Assembly: GCF_030445035.2 (NCBI RefSeq)
Contig: NC_080682.1
Span: 32,346,770 to 32,410,769 of the forward strand
Direction of reading: 5' to 3'
Origin: Dasypus novemcinctus
Lineage: Eukaryota > Chordata > Mammalia > Cingulata > Dasypodidae
DNA length: 64,000 nt
Positions 21,781 to 34,246 of the stretch are shown here, piece after piece. Position 1 is the first letter of the stretch; each line of letters begins with the position of its first letter. Both the position numbers and the translations under genes were made by a program. Below the pieces are notes generated by a model that saw only the letters and a program-made list of their open reading frames with translations, searched no databases and was not told where the DNA came from.

Positions 21781-23700
21781 AAAAGTCTTTGCCTTTTGGT
21801 CCACATGACACTAAGAGTTAGAGTAGACTTAGATTTGGAGTTGGAGTTGGCCTTAGAATTAGAGCAAGGGCTGGATTTGGAGTTGGAGCTGGAGTAGAAT
21901 GAGAGCTCGAGATAGAATTAGAGTTCAAATTTGAGTTAATTTCATATTGTGCCATTGCCAATCATCAAAGTTAAATGGAGGGATAAAGGATTCCAAATAG
22001 CCAAAGCCATATTGAAAATAATAACAAAGATGAAGGTCTCACATTTTCTTATCTTAAAAGAAAAACAAAGCCAAAACTAACAAACAAAAACCAACAACAA
22101 TAACAAACAAAGTGCTGGCACAGGGATAGACATATGGACAAAGGCATTGAATTGAGGGCTCAGAAATTACCCCTTACATTTATGACTCAAAGATTTTTGA
22201 CAAGGATGTCAAGTCCATTCAGTGGGGAAAAAGTAGCCTTTTCAATAAATGGTGCTCAGAAAACTGGATGACCATGTGCAAAAGTATGAAAGTGGATGCC
22301 TACTGCACACAATATACAAAAATCAATTCAAAATGGACAATAACCTAAATATAAGAAGTAGAACTATAAACTTCCAAGAAGAAAATATAGGGAAGCATCT
22401 TCAGAAACTGTTAGTCAATAGTTTCCTAGACTTTACACCCAAAGCACAGGCAACAGAAGAAAAATAAATAAATATATGGGACCCCATCAACTGAAAATAT
22501 TTGCGTCTCAAAGGAATATATCATGAAAGTAAAAAGACAATCTACTCAATGAGAGAAAATATTTGGAAACCACATATCAGGTAAGTGTTTAATATCCAGA
22601 ATATATAAAGAAGTCTACAATTCAACTATAAATCCATTTTATAGACGATCAAAAGACATTTATCAATAGTCTTCCACAGAAGATATACAATGGCTAAAAA
22701 GTACCTGAAAAAAGTGCTAAACATCATTAGCTATTACAGACATAAAAATCAAATCCACAATTGAGATACCATTTCACAACCACTAGAATGGCTACTTTTA
22801 GGGAAAAAAATAGAAAAGAAAAAGTGTTGGAGAGGATACAGAGAAAAAGGAACACTCATTCACTGCTGGTGGAAATGTAAAATGGTGCAACTCTTTCAGA
22901 ATACAATCTGATGTTTCCTCATGAAGATAAGCATAGAATTAAGATATGGCTCAGCAATCCAACTTATAATTATATACCTAAAAGTTTTGAAAACATGGCC
23001 TAGAACAGTTATTTACATACCAGTGTTCATAACAGCACTTTCTACAATTGCCAAAAGATGAACACAACCAAAGTGTCCATTAACCAATAAACAAAATGTG
23101 GTATTTTCATACAATGGAAATTATTCAGTCCTAAAATGGAATGAAGTTCTGACACATGCAACAACATGGATGAACCTTGCAGACTTCATGTTGAGTGAAA
23201 TAACCCAGACACAAAGGACAAATATTGCATGACATCACTCTTACAAAATAATTAGATTAAAGAAAATTATAAACTCAGAATCTACAATGCAGTTTTCCAG
23301 GTGACAGGGCGGGAATGCAGAGTTATTGCTAAAATTGTACAGTTTCTCTTTGGGTTAATCATAAGCTTTGGTCATGAATGGTGACAATGGTAGCACAGTA
23401 TTGGGAAAACAATTAACAGGACTATATGATATATGTGAATGTGGTTAAAAGAGAAACTTTCAGTTGTATATAAGTTTCCAGAATATTTTTTTTAAAAAAC
23501 AGGACTATACAACTCAGTGAAATTTATTATAAATGATGGACTATAGTTAACAGTACAATTAAAAAATATTCTTTCATGAATTTTAACAAATGTGCTACAC
23601 TAAGAAAGGTGTTAATAATGGGAAGACATGTAGAAATGTATTTTATGCATAATTTTTCTGTAAATCTACAACTTCTCTAGTTAAAAAATAAAAATAAAAT
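21781..23700 (+). mobile_element. 5'-truncated L1 (ORF2 end and 3' UTR), shared with 49250-51110
   Basis: It contains ORF2 C-terminal text from CACAGGGATAGACATATGGA onward (encoding the DRP-type region), the usual TGGAATATTATTCAGC-like block near 23110 and a 3' UTR ending with an A-rich tail at 23683-23703. It begins after a degenerate GTTAGA/GTTGGA hexamer tract (21818-21930). The same L1, with the same preceding tract, sits at 49250-51110, upstream of unit 3. The insertion therefore predates the duplication. The 72-codon frame at 22249 is a leftover of ORF2. Confidence 0.8.
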
Positions 23701-23812
23701 AAAAGGATACAGTCACTGAGACTATTTAAGCAGTGCGTTTTTGTTTAAACAATGAATAATATTTCAACAGATTTACATAGTATGAGGAAAATATTACATA
23801 TTTTTCATGCAG

Positions 23813-24060
23813 TTACTCTTTATGGTGATTTTTATTTCTTTGTACAGATCCATACTTTGCTCTGAAGGACTGAAGGACAACTATGTTATCTTGTGCTGTG
23901 AGTTTCCAGTTGAATTCTTTCAGCTTTTGTATGCATGAAGGCATTTTTATTCTGTGTTTGATTTTAATAGATATTCTTGCTGTGTATATATTATAGCTTG
24001 ACAAATTTTTTTCCAGATATTTTTCTTTCACATGGTGTTCCATGTCTCCTTGCTTCCAGT
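23813..24060 (-). pseudogene. Ancient L1/HAL1 ORF1 remnant, shared with 51190-51440
   Basis: On the minus strand the 76-codon frame includes MPSCIQKLKEFNWKLT, which lines up with the DKQKLREFVTRRPAL part of L1 ORF1p. The rest is consistent with the ILYPAKL region, heavily decayed. A homologous, more broken copy lies at 51190-51440. It is present in both units, so it is older than the duplication. Confidence 0.5.
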
Positions 24061-26264
24061 GATTCTTACACGAAGAATCTTATCTTCTTCATACCACCAT
24101 ATTTCTTTATCATCTTTTACTTTGCAGAAGAGGCAACTGGGGCTCAGAGAAGTTGAACAATTTATCCAAGATGACAGGATTTTAAAAATGACAGCAAACT
24201 GCCGTATTAGTGGGTAGGTTCAAGAATTTTCTATGCAAGATACAATAACTTGAAGGTTTCATGTTATCTTTGTCTTCCTACCAGTAATGCGTTTTACTTT
24301 TAAATGTTTGACAGTCCCTTGCAAGCTAATTGGCATTCAAAGAATAATATGATTACTTAGTAGAAGAACTGAGAATAATATCCAGTTTCACATCTTTCAA
24401 CCAAAATTCATCTAGGATGCTAGCATGACCAATTTTGTGGTGGGTGTCCCTGCTCATAAGCAGAACCTTTTTTTAGTCTTTCCTTCCCCACTGTAGCCAT
24501 CAAGAAATTCAAAAATCACAGACGTCTAGATTGTTCTTAGGCTAGTTGCCAATAAGGTGCGAAGGTTAAGAAAGGAAATTAGGAAATATTGTCTCTTTCC
24601 ATTTTCCCTTTCCTTTTCTGTTGTGCAAAGCATCTATCTGAGGAGCAAATCCTGTCTGTCCCTGCTGATAGAACCAAAGCTCCTAAACTATCTGGACCTG
24701 ACTGAGACAGTACTTCTCCCATTACAAGCAGTGTGTAAGACACAACACAACACCCATGTCTGATGAGATATAATAAAACAATAATTAGAGGTTAGGTTTG
24801 GAAATCAGATCACTCTCAACTTACATCTGAGAGCACCAACTATTAGGTTTTTTAATCTTTTATATAAAATGGAAAAATAATGTCTTCCTAATGGGGATTT
24901 TATGAAACTCAGATGAGATAGGACACTAGCATATTGACTTATATATAAAAGTGCTCATTGTTTATTATTTGTCATCCAATTGACATTTTCTTTATATCCT
25001 ACAACTGTTTCTTTGAATCTCAACTTCACTATCAGATTATTTAATGGAGCGTTCAAACATTCAAAGAAAGATTTCACAATTACTTGTGAATTAGTATTGA
25101 ATACTTCTAAACTTGGCCTTTCCTTTCCCCTAGTTTCTGCATTTCCCCAAATCCCATCACCCACAAGAACAATGAAGATATGCTCCATATATGTCAAAGG
25201 AAAATTTTGTCAGTACCTGGGAATTGTCACACCATGAGCTCTCATTTCTTTTACATAAGATGAAAATAGACAAGATGGTGTTGACCTTATACCAGGTGCC
25301 TTTCCTAAGTGTCAAATGCATTATCTCATATAACCCACAACAGTCTAAAAAGATAGCTCCCTTCTTGGTACATATGTGAGCAATGATAGAAAAGATGAGA
25401 AACTTGCTAGGACTCACAATTAATCTGTGGAAGATTCAGCCCTAAGAGGTGCATTTTAATGAATTCCAAAGTTCTTCCTCTTAAGTATGTCATATTTTTT
25501 ATGTTAGAGAGCAGGTTCTCTAACTTGCGTGTGTCTATCCTCAGGACACCAAGAGTAAAATAGCAGCTTTCAATGACCTAAATATTTTCATATTTTATTT
25601 TGCTTAATTCTCTCTATAACTTTCTGAGACAGGTATTATTAGAATTGTTGTATAATTTCTGATAAGTTCTGGATTCTTTCTCCCATGAGTAGAACATTCT
25701 GTGCCATATATCACAGACTCAACTACAATCAGAGACACTGCTCACCCAACCCAGTTGGCTTTGTCCCCTTTTTCCACACAGATGTCACAGCCACAGTAGA
25801 CAGCAGGATGACCTTGTTTGTTTGTTTTTTGGCTGAAGGAGCTCATTCTAATAAACTGGAAACTGAAAGTTTATAGCATCCCTAACTCCTGCTTGTGCTT
25901 AAGTAACCTACATTTACATATGTACCTGAAATCATACATAAAAATGCCAGTAAAGGCAGACTGCTTTTTCCTAAGCTTGGAACACTACATAAACATAAGC
26001 AACTATAGATAAAAGATACTCTTTGTCTATAAATTTCCAACCCATTTCATTCCAGAAGTTGAAGAGCCAAGGAGGTGTCTCCAGCTGTGCATGGGTTTTC
26101 TAAGACGAAAACTTAAATGGTCTTACTTCACTGCTCTGTTATACCAAGGCAACTTTCATTTTTTGCTGAGTTCAGGTTCTTGCAATCCTTCATTTTTTTG
26201 CTTTAACATAGTTTGCTTTTTTCAGGTCTTTAAAAAAGATTACAGCAAAATTCAAAAGCCTTTT
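24061..26264. repeat. Unit 2 5' flank, homologous to 52170-54130, with old MIR SINEs
   Basis: Noncoding. It aligns with the DNA before unit 3 throughout (for example TTTAACATAGYTTG near 26205/54094). Three MIR-like blocks are visible in both copies. One at about 24120-24200 has GGGGCTCAGAGAAGTTGAAC. One at about 25270-25470 has ACCAGGTGCCTTTCCTAAGT and CATTATCTCATATAACCCAC. One at about 25575-25660 is weaker. These are ancient and shared by both units. No gene seen. Confidence 0.65.
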
Positions 26265-26721
26265 TTTTAAAAAAAGATTTATTTATTTCTCTCCCCCCGC
26301 CCCACCCCAGTTGTCTGTTCTCTGTGTCTATTTACTGTGTCTTCTTTGTTCGCTTCTGTTGTCAGCGGCATGGAAATCCATGTTTCTTTTCCTTGCATCA
26401 TCTTGTTGTGTCTGCTCTCCGTGTGTGCTGCACCATTCCTGGGCAGGCTGCACTTTCTTTCACGCTGGGTGGCTTTCCTTACAGGGCGCACTCCTTGCGC
26501 GTGGAGCTCCCCTAAAGGTCCCTGCTTGCCTGTGGGGCTCCCCTACAGGTCCCTGCTTGCCTGTGGGCCTCCCCTACAGGTCCCTGAGTGGCATGGCACT
26601 CCTTGTTCGCATCAGCACTGTTGGTGGGCCAGCTCCACTGGGGTCAAGGAGGCCCGGGGTTTGAAACGTGGACCTCCCATGTTGTAGACAAACGCCCTAA
26701 CCACTGGGCCAAGTCCCCCGC
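26265..26721 (-). mobile_element. DAS-type SINE, minus strand, with an internal 31-bp repeat
   Basis: On the minus strand it starts GGGGGACTTGGCCCAGTGG, a clear A-box, followed by GTTTCAAACCCCGG near 26655, a B-box. It ends in A (plus-strand T/A run at 26261-26278). Flanking repeats TTCAAAAGCCTTTT (26251-26264) and CTCAAGAACCTTTT (26722-26735) differ at 3 of 14 positions. It is absent from the matching site in unit 3 (about 54140). Between 26518 and 26590 a 31-base segment starting GTCCCTGCTTGCCTGTGGGG is repeated twice, with a third partial copy. All frames called here come from the SINE. Confidence 0.85.
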
Positions 26722-26735
26722 CTCAAGAACCTTTT

Positions 26736-28309
26736 GTGATATACTTTATCTAGTGACCAAGAAAGCAAGACTGGCAAATGTGTAGCAGAGTCTTAGGAAG
26801 AGAAGTCCTTCAAGGGTTAGGTTTTTCCCAAACAAGTTCTTTAGAAGCCTAAAAAATTGGAAGTTCTGAATAGAGAAATTCTTATCAGAGCTGGAATGCT
26901 TTGGCTCACATTCAGTTTGGTGAAAGCCTATCAAGCAAAGATAAATTCACCCCACAAACTAAGATTTATTTAGAAATTTGCCTTAGCAATGATTTTTGAA
27001 TCACTAATTAATACTATACTTAAGGTAAAAATGGATGAACTTTCAAAGGAGTAGTAAGTGACAAATCAGTGTTCACTAAATACTTAGGAAGTATTCTCAA
27101 AAAGTAAGATGACTTTTCATGGAATCAACTTGTTAATTCTTCCACAAATGCATTCTGAGTGGTAGGTAAAACCAATGATTTCTTTGTTAGTATGATAAAA
27201 GGATTCAATTTATAGGCATGTTACATTTATGCATGTGTTTCTTCTATCACAGATGTTTATGAATAATAAACAGCATATACAATCTACTCAGAAAAGCTGT
27301 CATTTGAGATGCTATGAACACAGAAAAGAGAAAAAAGAAAACTTCTTTAATTAAATTATTTTACTGGCTAAAAAGGCAATGCATTCTATTTGCAGTAAAA
27401 TCAGAAAATTTATAAAAGAAGAAAACAAAAATTATCTTTTATTCCATTACCAAATAATCACTATTATTCTAGGTGCATGTTCTTTATACACTTTTTAATG
27501 TATATGTGTCTTTTTCAACAGTTGAATTCATAATATATACGCCATTTAATAGCTTGAATTTCCCACTCAGTGTCATATTGACAACATCTTTCCACATCAT
27601 TAATCTTCTTGCAAATAACCTTAATTCCATGTGATATTCCATAGCTATATACCATAATTCTAACTATATGCCCTTAGGTAGACATTATATAAAAAAACTG
27701 AAGGCAACTTCAGTTTTTCACTATTATTTTTTAAAAGCATAATTTTGATCATATTTTTTCTTTACATTATATTCTGAGAACTGAAGTAAAGAAAATTTTA
27801 TACCAACATATACTCATAGGCACTTGATAATATAGTTCTCATAAATGATTTTTAGTTTAAAAATTTCTTTTATATAATGAATTATGAAATGTGGGAAATT
27901 TTAGATATCTATTTTTTCTTATAATTAAATTTTGATTAATTTTGTCATTAATAAAGTTGTGAATACACTTATTTCTTATTTGTGTAAGCTATATCTATAC
28001 AATGATTGCCTGTCATATGTTTTGCAATTTTTCTTCACTATATTCCATGAGTATATGTAGGTTAATGTATTATATTTGTCCTTTTAGACATCTTTTATTT
28101 CCCTTAACATATTATCCACTCAGAGAAGAGATATGAAATGTTACTTTTGTTTTGTTTTGTTTTGGAACACACTTATGCTTTATTTTCACATTTTAATGCA
28201 CATTATTCTCCCTTTCATTTTATTTCCTTTTGGGAGGCTGGCAAGAAGAGACGATATCCTTTATTTGAAAATCTTTTATTACTCAATGAACCTATACATA
28301 TTATAATGT
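26736..28309. repeat. Unit 2 5' flank, homologous to 54160-55930
   Basis: Noncoding, very AT-rich. Matches include AGAAAGCAAG-CTGG (26760/54185), CACCCCACARACTAAGATTTA (26950/54376) and TTCCACATCATTAATCTTCT (27589/55280). Only small frames, none conserved between the copies. No RNA gene recognised. Confidence 0.65.
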
Positions 28310-28414
28310 GTTGTGTGGTTGGTTGATTGGTTGTTTTTGAGGTACCGGAGATTGAAACTGAGACCTTGTATGTGTGAAGCAGGTGCTCAACTGCTTGAGA
28401 TACATCTGCTTCCC
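28310..28414 (-). mobile_element. DAS-type SINE (tRNA-Ala-like head), minus strand
   Basis: On the minus strand it starts GGGAAGCAGATGTATCTCAA and carries GAGCACCTGCTTCACACATA and a B-box-like GTTTCAATCTCC. The gap is specific to unit 2: the matching sites at 10480 and 56030 lack it. Much shorter than the 26265 copy. Confidence 0.65.
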
Positions 28415-29816
28415 AATTATTTTTAAAATATCTTTTAAATTAAGATATTTTTGAGTTTTGCTCATACTTAAGTTTTTATTGAACTTACCTGTGTTCATTA
28501 GTTTCATTAGTACTTTATAAGCAAAATAATCTTTCCAATTTCTTAATCATCTAATATTTTGTCAGTTGTATTAATTCCTCATTCAATTTTTTCCTCTAAT
28601 AATATAGGTTATGAATTTAACTTTTGGGTTGAGTATTTTGTTCTTTATTTTCTCTTTCAGTTCTTTTACTCATTCATTTAATGCTATATATGTGAATATT
28701 TTAAGAAAAAACTTATTAGTATATGATTTTCTCATCTTTGTTCTTTTACCAGTCATTTGGAAGTATGTGGAAAGTTATATTTTAGCTTTAGGTTACAACT
28801 TTGATATAATGATAATGATTTTATTCTGTAACTCAATGTCATTTGTTATTTTTCCTATAACATATGTTCATAACACTTAGGTTCTTTAAGAATGAAGCAC
28901 CAACATCAAATAACTACTTGTCAGTGAAAGAATAAAAAATTAGTCTGTCTATTCTAAGGAAAACATGTCCAAAAAATTGTGCTGCTTTTGTTTCTTTTAT
29001 TTAGATGCATCTGCACCTGTGTATTTAATAGATCCAAATAATGCTTTATAAATTCATTAAGCTGAATATTGGCTTGCCGAAGGACACTGGATTCAAAATA
29101 TGACGTAAGTTCCAAAAATAATGAATTCCAAAATTTCGAATAAGCTTTGTGAATACTGAATTACATCATGCTGCCTGTTTTATCTTCTTCCTGACACACT
29201 TATTTCAGGGGTGTTCCATTAAGTATCTATTACATTCTATTTAAATTTTTCTAAAGTACTGTAAGCTCAAAATATGATAAAGGGATTACCTACATCACCT
29301 TCGAATATTCACACAATCTATTTAATTCTGAAATAAACTCCATCATCCATAATTTCAAATTGAATTTACCTGATGCTTTACAGTTACCTTGAAAAAAGTA
29401 AAAAAACATCCAGTATAACAAACTACAGTTTGGTCTTCTCAGCATGAGTGAACATAGAAGAGACACAGGAATGGACTTTCATTAAATTTAAGCCTCTGCT
29501 CCTCCTCACAGGTCCCTTTTAATTATTATTTTCAAAGAAAGACCATATTATGACAGTGATTGAGAGACAATTCAGCTATGTAAGATTATAGGAAAGGTGT
29601 CTGACATGTCTAAGATCATAAAATCATGTTCGTGTTCATATGCATATATGTGAGTACATGTAAAAGAGAACTATGTATTCAAAATGTGACTAAAATATCC
29701 CCTTGACTATGGTTTCTCTCAATTGAGTTTCCATAAATATTATAGGAAATAACGTGAAAGATCATTTCTTCATCAAATCGGATCCACCACCATTTTATCC
29801 CCTGTGCTATTTGTAG
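28415..29816. repeat. Unit 2 5' flank immediately before the OR exon
   Basis: It aligns with 10490-11520 plus 14751-15033 in unit 1 and 56050-57408 in unit 3. The last 250 bases before the exon are shared by all three, including the AATATCCC/AATATACCCC and TTGAGTTTCC/TTGGGTTTCC blocks. An upstream noncoding OR exon or promoter could lie here, but I see no TATA or O/E-like site that I would defend. Confidence 0.6.
29815..29816 (+). other. Conserved OR splice acceptor, unit 2
   Basis: GTGCTATTTGTAG directly before ATAAAGCAGTTTCC, matching GTGCTGTTTTCAG before ATAAAGCATTGATT in unit 3. The acceptor survives although the gene behind it is dead. Confidence 0.55.
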
Positions 29817-30762
29817 ATAAAGCAGTTTCCCAAAGGCAAAATTGGATTCATAGAATCAGGCAACAATGTGACAGAATTCATCCTGCTTGGCTTGACCCTG
29901 TACCCAGATGTGCAGAAACTATTGGTTTTCGTGTTTACACCATCTACTTTCTCACCCTGGCAGGGAACTTACTCACCGCGGTGGCAATAGTTACCAGCCC
30001 AGCCCCGGGATCCCTTATGCATTTATTCCTCACTTTCATATCCTTTCTAGATGGCTCCTTTACTTCTGCCATAACCCCAAAAATGATACTTGACTTATAG
30101 CATATGCATGACTCAGCTCTTCATGGAGCATTTCCTCGGTGGAGCAGAGGTAATCCTGCTCATGGCAATGGCCTATGATAGCTATGTGGCCATCTGCAGG
30201 CCCCTCCACTACATGATCCTGATAAACCAGTGGGTGTGTTCCTCCTAGTGAATATGTCCTGGGCTGGGGGATTTCTTCATGCTCTTGATTCAAATCATTT
30301 TTATGCTCTGGTTGCCCTTCTGTAGCCCGAATGTCATTGATCATTTCTTCTGTGACTTTATACTCAGATGAAACTCTCCTGCACTGACACTCACATCTTT
30401 GGACTCTGTTGCTGCCAACAGTGGGTTCATGTGCATGCTCAGTTTTTCTATTCTTATCACCTCCTATATCGTCATCCTTTGCTTCTTCGGAATGCACAGC
30501 TCTGAAGGATGGCAGAAGGCGTTTTCCACCTGTGCTCACATATTTCTGTGGTTGTCTTATTCTTTGGGCCCTGTACATTTGTATACTTTCATCCCATGAC
30601 CATCTTCCCCATTGATAAAGCAGTAGCCATATTTTATACTACAACACAGATGTTAAACCCTTTAACCTACACCTTTAGAAATGGAGAGGTGAAAAACACC
30701 ATGAAGAAGCTCCGATGCCAAAAAATATTCTTGGGCAAAAATTCTGGCACATTGGCAGGATA
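29817..30762 (+). pseudogene. OR4C-like olfactory receptor pseudogene, unit 2
   Basis: The receptor can be followed from [20 protein letters not shown] at about 29860 to NPLTYTFRNGEVKNTMKKL at about 30715. The normal start ATG is lost (AGGC where unit 3 has ATGA). A one-base change shifts the frame in TM1 after FVFT. About 26 bases between the TM2 end and extracellular loop 1 (the EKKTISFSG part) are deleted near 30095, next to a stop. Further stops and small indels follow TM3. [15 protein letters not shown] at 30168 retains the TM3 motif, with DRY changed to DSY. The TM6 KALSTCASH signature is frameshifted (GWQKAFSTCAHI). The lesions differ from those in unit 1, so the two copies decayed independently. 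Confidence 0.9.
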
Positions 30763-30884
30763 AAAAAATCTGATGCTCTAAATTCATGTGTGTTTTGAAA
30801 GCAAAATAATTTGGTATGATTCCCACCTGTTCAGTTCTTTTTGTAAGAGTTTGAAACAAGAATGATATTAGATATTCTTTAAAT

Positions 30885-31076
30885 TAGGGTTTCTTAACTT
30901 TTTTTTTGTTCCACAGAACTCTTTGCTAATCAGGTGAAAACCACACACTTACAAGTCCATAATATGTTGTGTATTATTTAATAAATATTTCACACCTTCA
31001 TTAAAATGTCCTCACAAGAATAATTTTTTTTTTTTAATTTCAATTCAAGTTCACAGCCCCCTGTTAAGAACTCTTG
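30885..31076. mobile_element. Small hAT-Charlie-type DNA transposon
   Basis: Imperfect terminal inverted repeats TAGGGTTTCTTAAC at the start and GTTAAGAACTCTTG at the end (canonical form CAGGGGTTCTTAAC). Perfect 8-bp target duplications CTTTAAAT lie at 30877-30884 and 31077-31084; 8 bp is the hAT hallmark. It is 192 bp, non-coding and non-autonomous. Inner text such as CAGAACTCTTTGCTAATCAG resembles MER-type Charlie elements as I remember them. Confidence 0.75.
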
Positions 31077-31084
31077 CTTTAAAT

Positions 31085-32520
31085 TTTTGGTATGATTCAA
31101 CTATGAATTCATCTGGTCATGGACTTTTGATTTGGGGAGTAGTTTTTTTTTTTTTTTTTGGAAGACCGTTTCAATTTCTTTAATTCTGATTTGTTTGTTG
31201 AAGCCTTTATTTCTTCTAGAGTCTATATCGGTTTTTCATATTTTTCTAGGAATTTGTCCATTTTATTGACATTATCTAGTTTATTGGCACACAGTTGTTC
31301 TTTGTATCCATTTAAGACCTCTTTTATTTTTGTGGGGTCAGTAGTAATATCCCCATCTCATTTTTTATTTTATTTATTTGCATCTTATCTCTTTTTTTCA
31401 TTCTTAGTCAAGCTATGCTTTTGTCAATTTTGTTGATCTTCTTGAAGAACAAACTTTTAGCTTTGCTATTTTTTTTCATTTTTAATTCTTCATTTCATAT
31501 ATTTTTGCTCTAATCTTTGTTATTCCTTTCCTTCTGCTTGCTTCAGGATTAGTTTGCTATTTTTTCCCTAGTTCCTCCAGTTTTGCAGTTAGATCTTTGA
31601 TTTTAGATCTTTATTCTTTTTAATGTAGTCATCAAGGGCTATAAATTTCCCTCTGGCATTCAATTCACTCTGTGCTATAAGTTTTGATATGAATTGGATA
31701 TGTTTTCATTAGTATCAAGATATTTACTTATTTCTCTTGCAATTTCTTCTTTAACACATTGATTATTTAAGAGTGTATTTCTTTTTTAATCTCCATACAT
31801 TTGTGAATTTTCCCTTCTTCTGCCTGGTGTTGATTTTCAGCTTCATTCCAATATCATCAGAGAAAGTAGTTTGTTTAATTTCAAATGTTTAAAAATTATG
31901 GAGATCTGACAACAGGATATGGCATATCCTGGAGAATGATCCATGAGCACTCAAGAAGAATGTATATCCTGCTCTTTGCTGTTGTAGTGTTCTATAAATG
32001 TATGTTAGGTTTATTTCAGTTGTCATATTATACAAGCTCTATGTTTCCTTATTTATCTCTTTAGAATTTCTATCCAATTCTGAGAGTGGTATATTGAAAT
32101 CTCCAACTATTATTGTAGAGATGTCTATTTTTCCTTTCAGTTTTTCCTTCATGTGCCTCAGAAGTTTTGGGGCATCTAGTTTAGGTGCATAAATATTAGT
32201 TGTTATTTATTCTTATTGAAATGTCCATTTTTAAAATATCTAGTGTGCTTCTTCATCTCTTAGAGCAGTTTTGCATTTATAGTCTATTTTGTCCAATATT
32301 ATTATTGATACTACAGATCTTTTTGATTGCTATTTGTATGGAATACCTTTTTTGAAGCATTCACTTTCAGCCTTATTGTGTCCTTGCATTTAAGGTGGGT
32401 CTCTGAAAAGAGCATATTTTTTATCCTTTCTATTTATCTCTGTCTTTAGATTCAGGAGTTCAGTCCATTAATGTTCAATATTTTTACTAAAAAGGTATTA
32501 CTTAATTCTCTTCTCAAAAT
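31085..32520 (-). mobile_element. L1 ORF2 fragment, antisense (RT to endonuclease)
   Basis: On the minus strand it encodes decayed endonuclease (CATTTCAATA-class text near 32210, TTTTGTCCAATATTA in reverse near 32287) down to RT fingers (PDEFIVESYQK in reverse at 31085-31120). It carries a T run at 31145-31161. Its junction with the sense L1 at about 32540 could be a 5' inversion. Frames at 31158-31436 and 31998-32192 on the plus strand are shadows. Confidence 0.75.
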
Positions 32521-32539
32521 TAACCACATTTGTGCCACA

Positions 32540-33054
32540 AATTATTTTGTTAGGAAGGTGAAAATGCAGCCTACTCAATAGAATAAAATGTTTGGAAACT
32601 GCATATTTGATAAGGGTTTGATCAATATGTTATATAATGAGATCACACAACTCTGATAAAAGACAAACAATCCTTTTAAATTTTTGATAAAAGATTTACA
32701 TAGACACTTTTCTAAAGAGGAAATACAAATGGCCATAAAGCACATAAAAAGATGTTCAACATCACTAGCTATTAGAGAAGTGCCGACCAAAACTACAATA
32801 AAGTATATTTTCATGCCTTACAAAATGGCCATTAATAGAGAGGGAGAGAGAGAAAACTACAAGTGTTAGAGAGTATGCAGAGAAATAGGAATGCTCCTTC
32901 ATTGTTTGTGGAAGCATAAACTGGTGCAGTTTCTTTGGAAGATAGTTTGACAGTTCCTCAGTAAGCTAAATATAGAATTGCCATGTGATCCTTCCACAAT
33001 TTGGTAGGCTACATTTTGTCTGTTATATTATTTTTTGAAGTTGAAATAAAGTTA
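32540..33054 (+). mobile_element. L1 ORF2 C-terminal fragment, sense
   Basis: Sense L1 text from GCAGCCTACTCAATAGAATA to GCCATGTGATCC near 32990, that is, the stretch near the end of ORF2. A purine run (GAGAGGGAGAGAGAGA) lies at 32838-32853. It ends in unrelated AT-rich sequence before a new L1 piece at 33055. Confidence 0.7.
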
Positions 33055-34246
33055 AAAAAACTCAATTAAAAAAATGGACAAAAGACTTGAACAGCCTTCT
33101 AGCCAACAAAGATATACAAATGACCAGAAAGCACATGAAAATATGCTGCACATACACTTCCAGTGTAATGCAAATCAAAACCACAATGAGATGCCATTCA
33201 AGACCTATTATAATGGCTTCTATTTTTTTTTACAAACAGGTACAGAAACAAAAGTAAAATAAATAAAATACAACAAAAGGAAAAAAGAGCAAGGAAGAAA
33301 AAATAGAAAAAAATGAAAAACAAGAAAAAAGACAAAAAGATAAAACAAAACAAAATGGAAGATATCAAGTTTTGGAGAGAATGCAGGGAAATAGGAATGC
33401 TTATTTTTAGCTGGTAGGAATGTAAAATGGTGCAGCTTCTGTGGAAGACATTATGGTGGTTCCTCTGAAAGAAAAGTAAAGAGCTATCATTTGACCAGCC
33501 AATCATATTACTGGATATGTATCCCAAAGAATTGAAAGCAGAGACTCGAAGAGATATTTGCACACAAATGTTCATAGCAGCAGCACTCAAAATTTCCAAA
33601 ATATGGATCCAGTCCATGAATGCATCAATCTCAATGGATAAACAAAATGTGTTACATATATGCAATGGAAATATTATTCAGCCATAAGAAGGAAAGAACT
33701 CCTGCAAAAATGACAACAGGGATGAACCTTGAAGATATCCTGTTGAGTCAAATAAGTAAGGCACAAAGGCCAAATATTGTATGATTTTACTGATTTGAAA
33801 CAATTAGAATAGCAAATTCTTTGAGCCAGAATCTAGAAAATAAATTATCAGTGGATGGGGTGGGGATAGAGAATGGGAAGTGAAGGCTTAAAATGTACAG
33901 GTTTCCTATTTGGAATGATGGACATGTTTTGGTAATGGATGGCAGTGGTGGAAGCACAGGATTCTGAATATGAAAAAAGCATAAATTTGAGATTGCCTAT
34001 ACAGTAACAGAATTTTTTAAAAAGCATGGAACAACACTACACAAACATTGAACCCGATATTTAAACCATGGGCTTTAGGTGATAGTTCCATGATAAAAAT
34101 GTACTATCATCAATTGTAATAAATGTTCCACACCAATGCAAGGAATTAGTGGTAGGTTACTATGAGGGAATCCTGTATGTTATGTATGATTGCTCTGTAA
34201 ACCCACAACTTCTGTAACAAAATTGAATAAATAAATAATGAAATTT
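33055..34246 (+). mobile_element. L1 ORF2 end and 3' UTR, sense
   Basis: It begins AAAAACTCAATTAAAAAAATG, runs through CATGAATGCATCAATCTCAA near 33616 and the 3' UTR, and ends AAATTGAATAAATAAATAAT at 34218-34237. It repeats the same ORF2 stretch already present at 32700, so it is a separate L1 copy. A purine-rich insertion or expansion lies at about 33230-33360; the 155-codon minus frame over it is an artefact of that composition. Confidence 0.75.

Noticed and set aside
21818..21930. Interstitial telomere-like array (GTTAGA, GTTAGGGTTAGA at 49395)
   Set aside because: Hexamers are degenerate and mostly not TTAGGG. The tract occurs at the edge of a shared L1, so it is an old simple repeat.
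33198..33665. A 155-codon minus-strand frame with hydrophobic runs
   Set aside because: It lies across a purine-rich stretch inside an L1 3' part; composition artefact.
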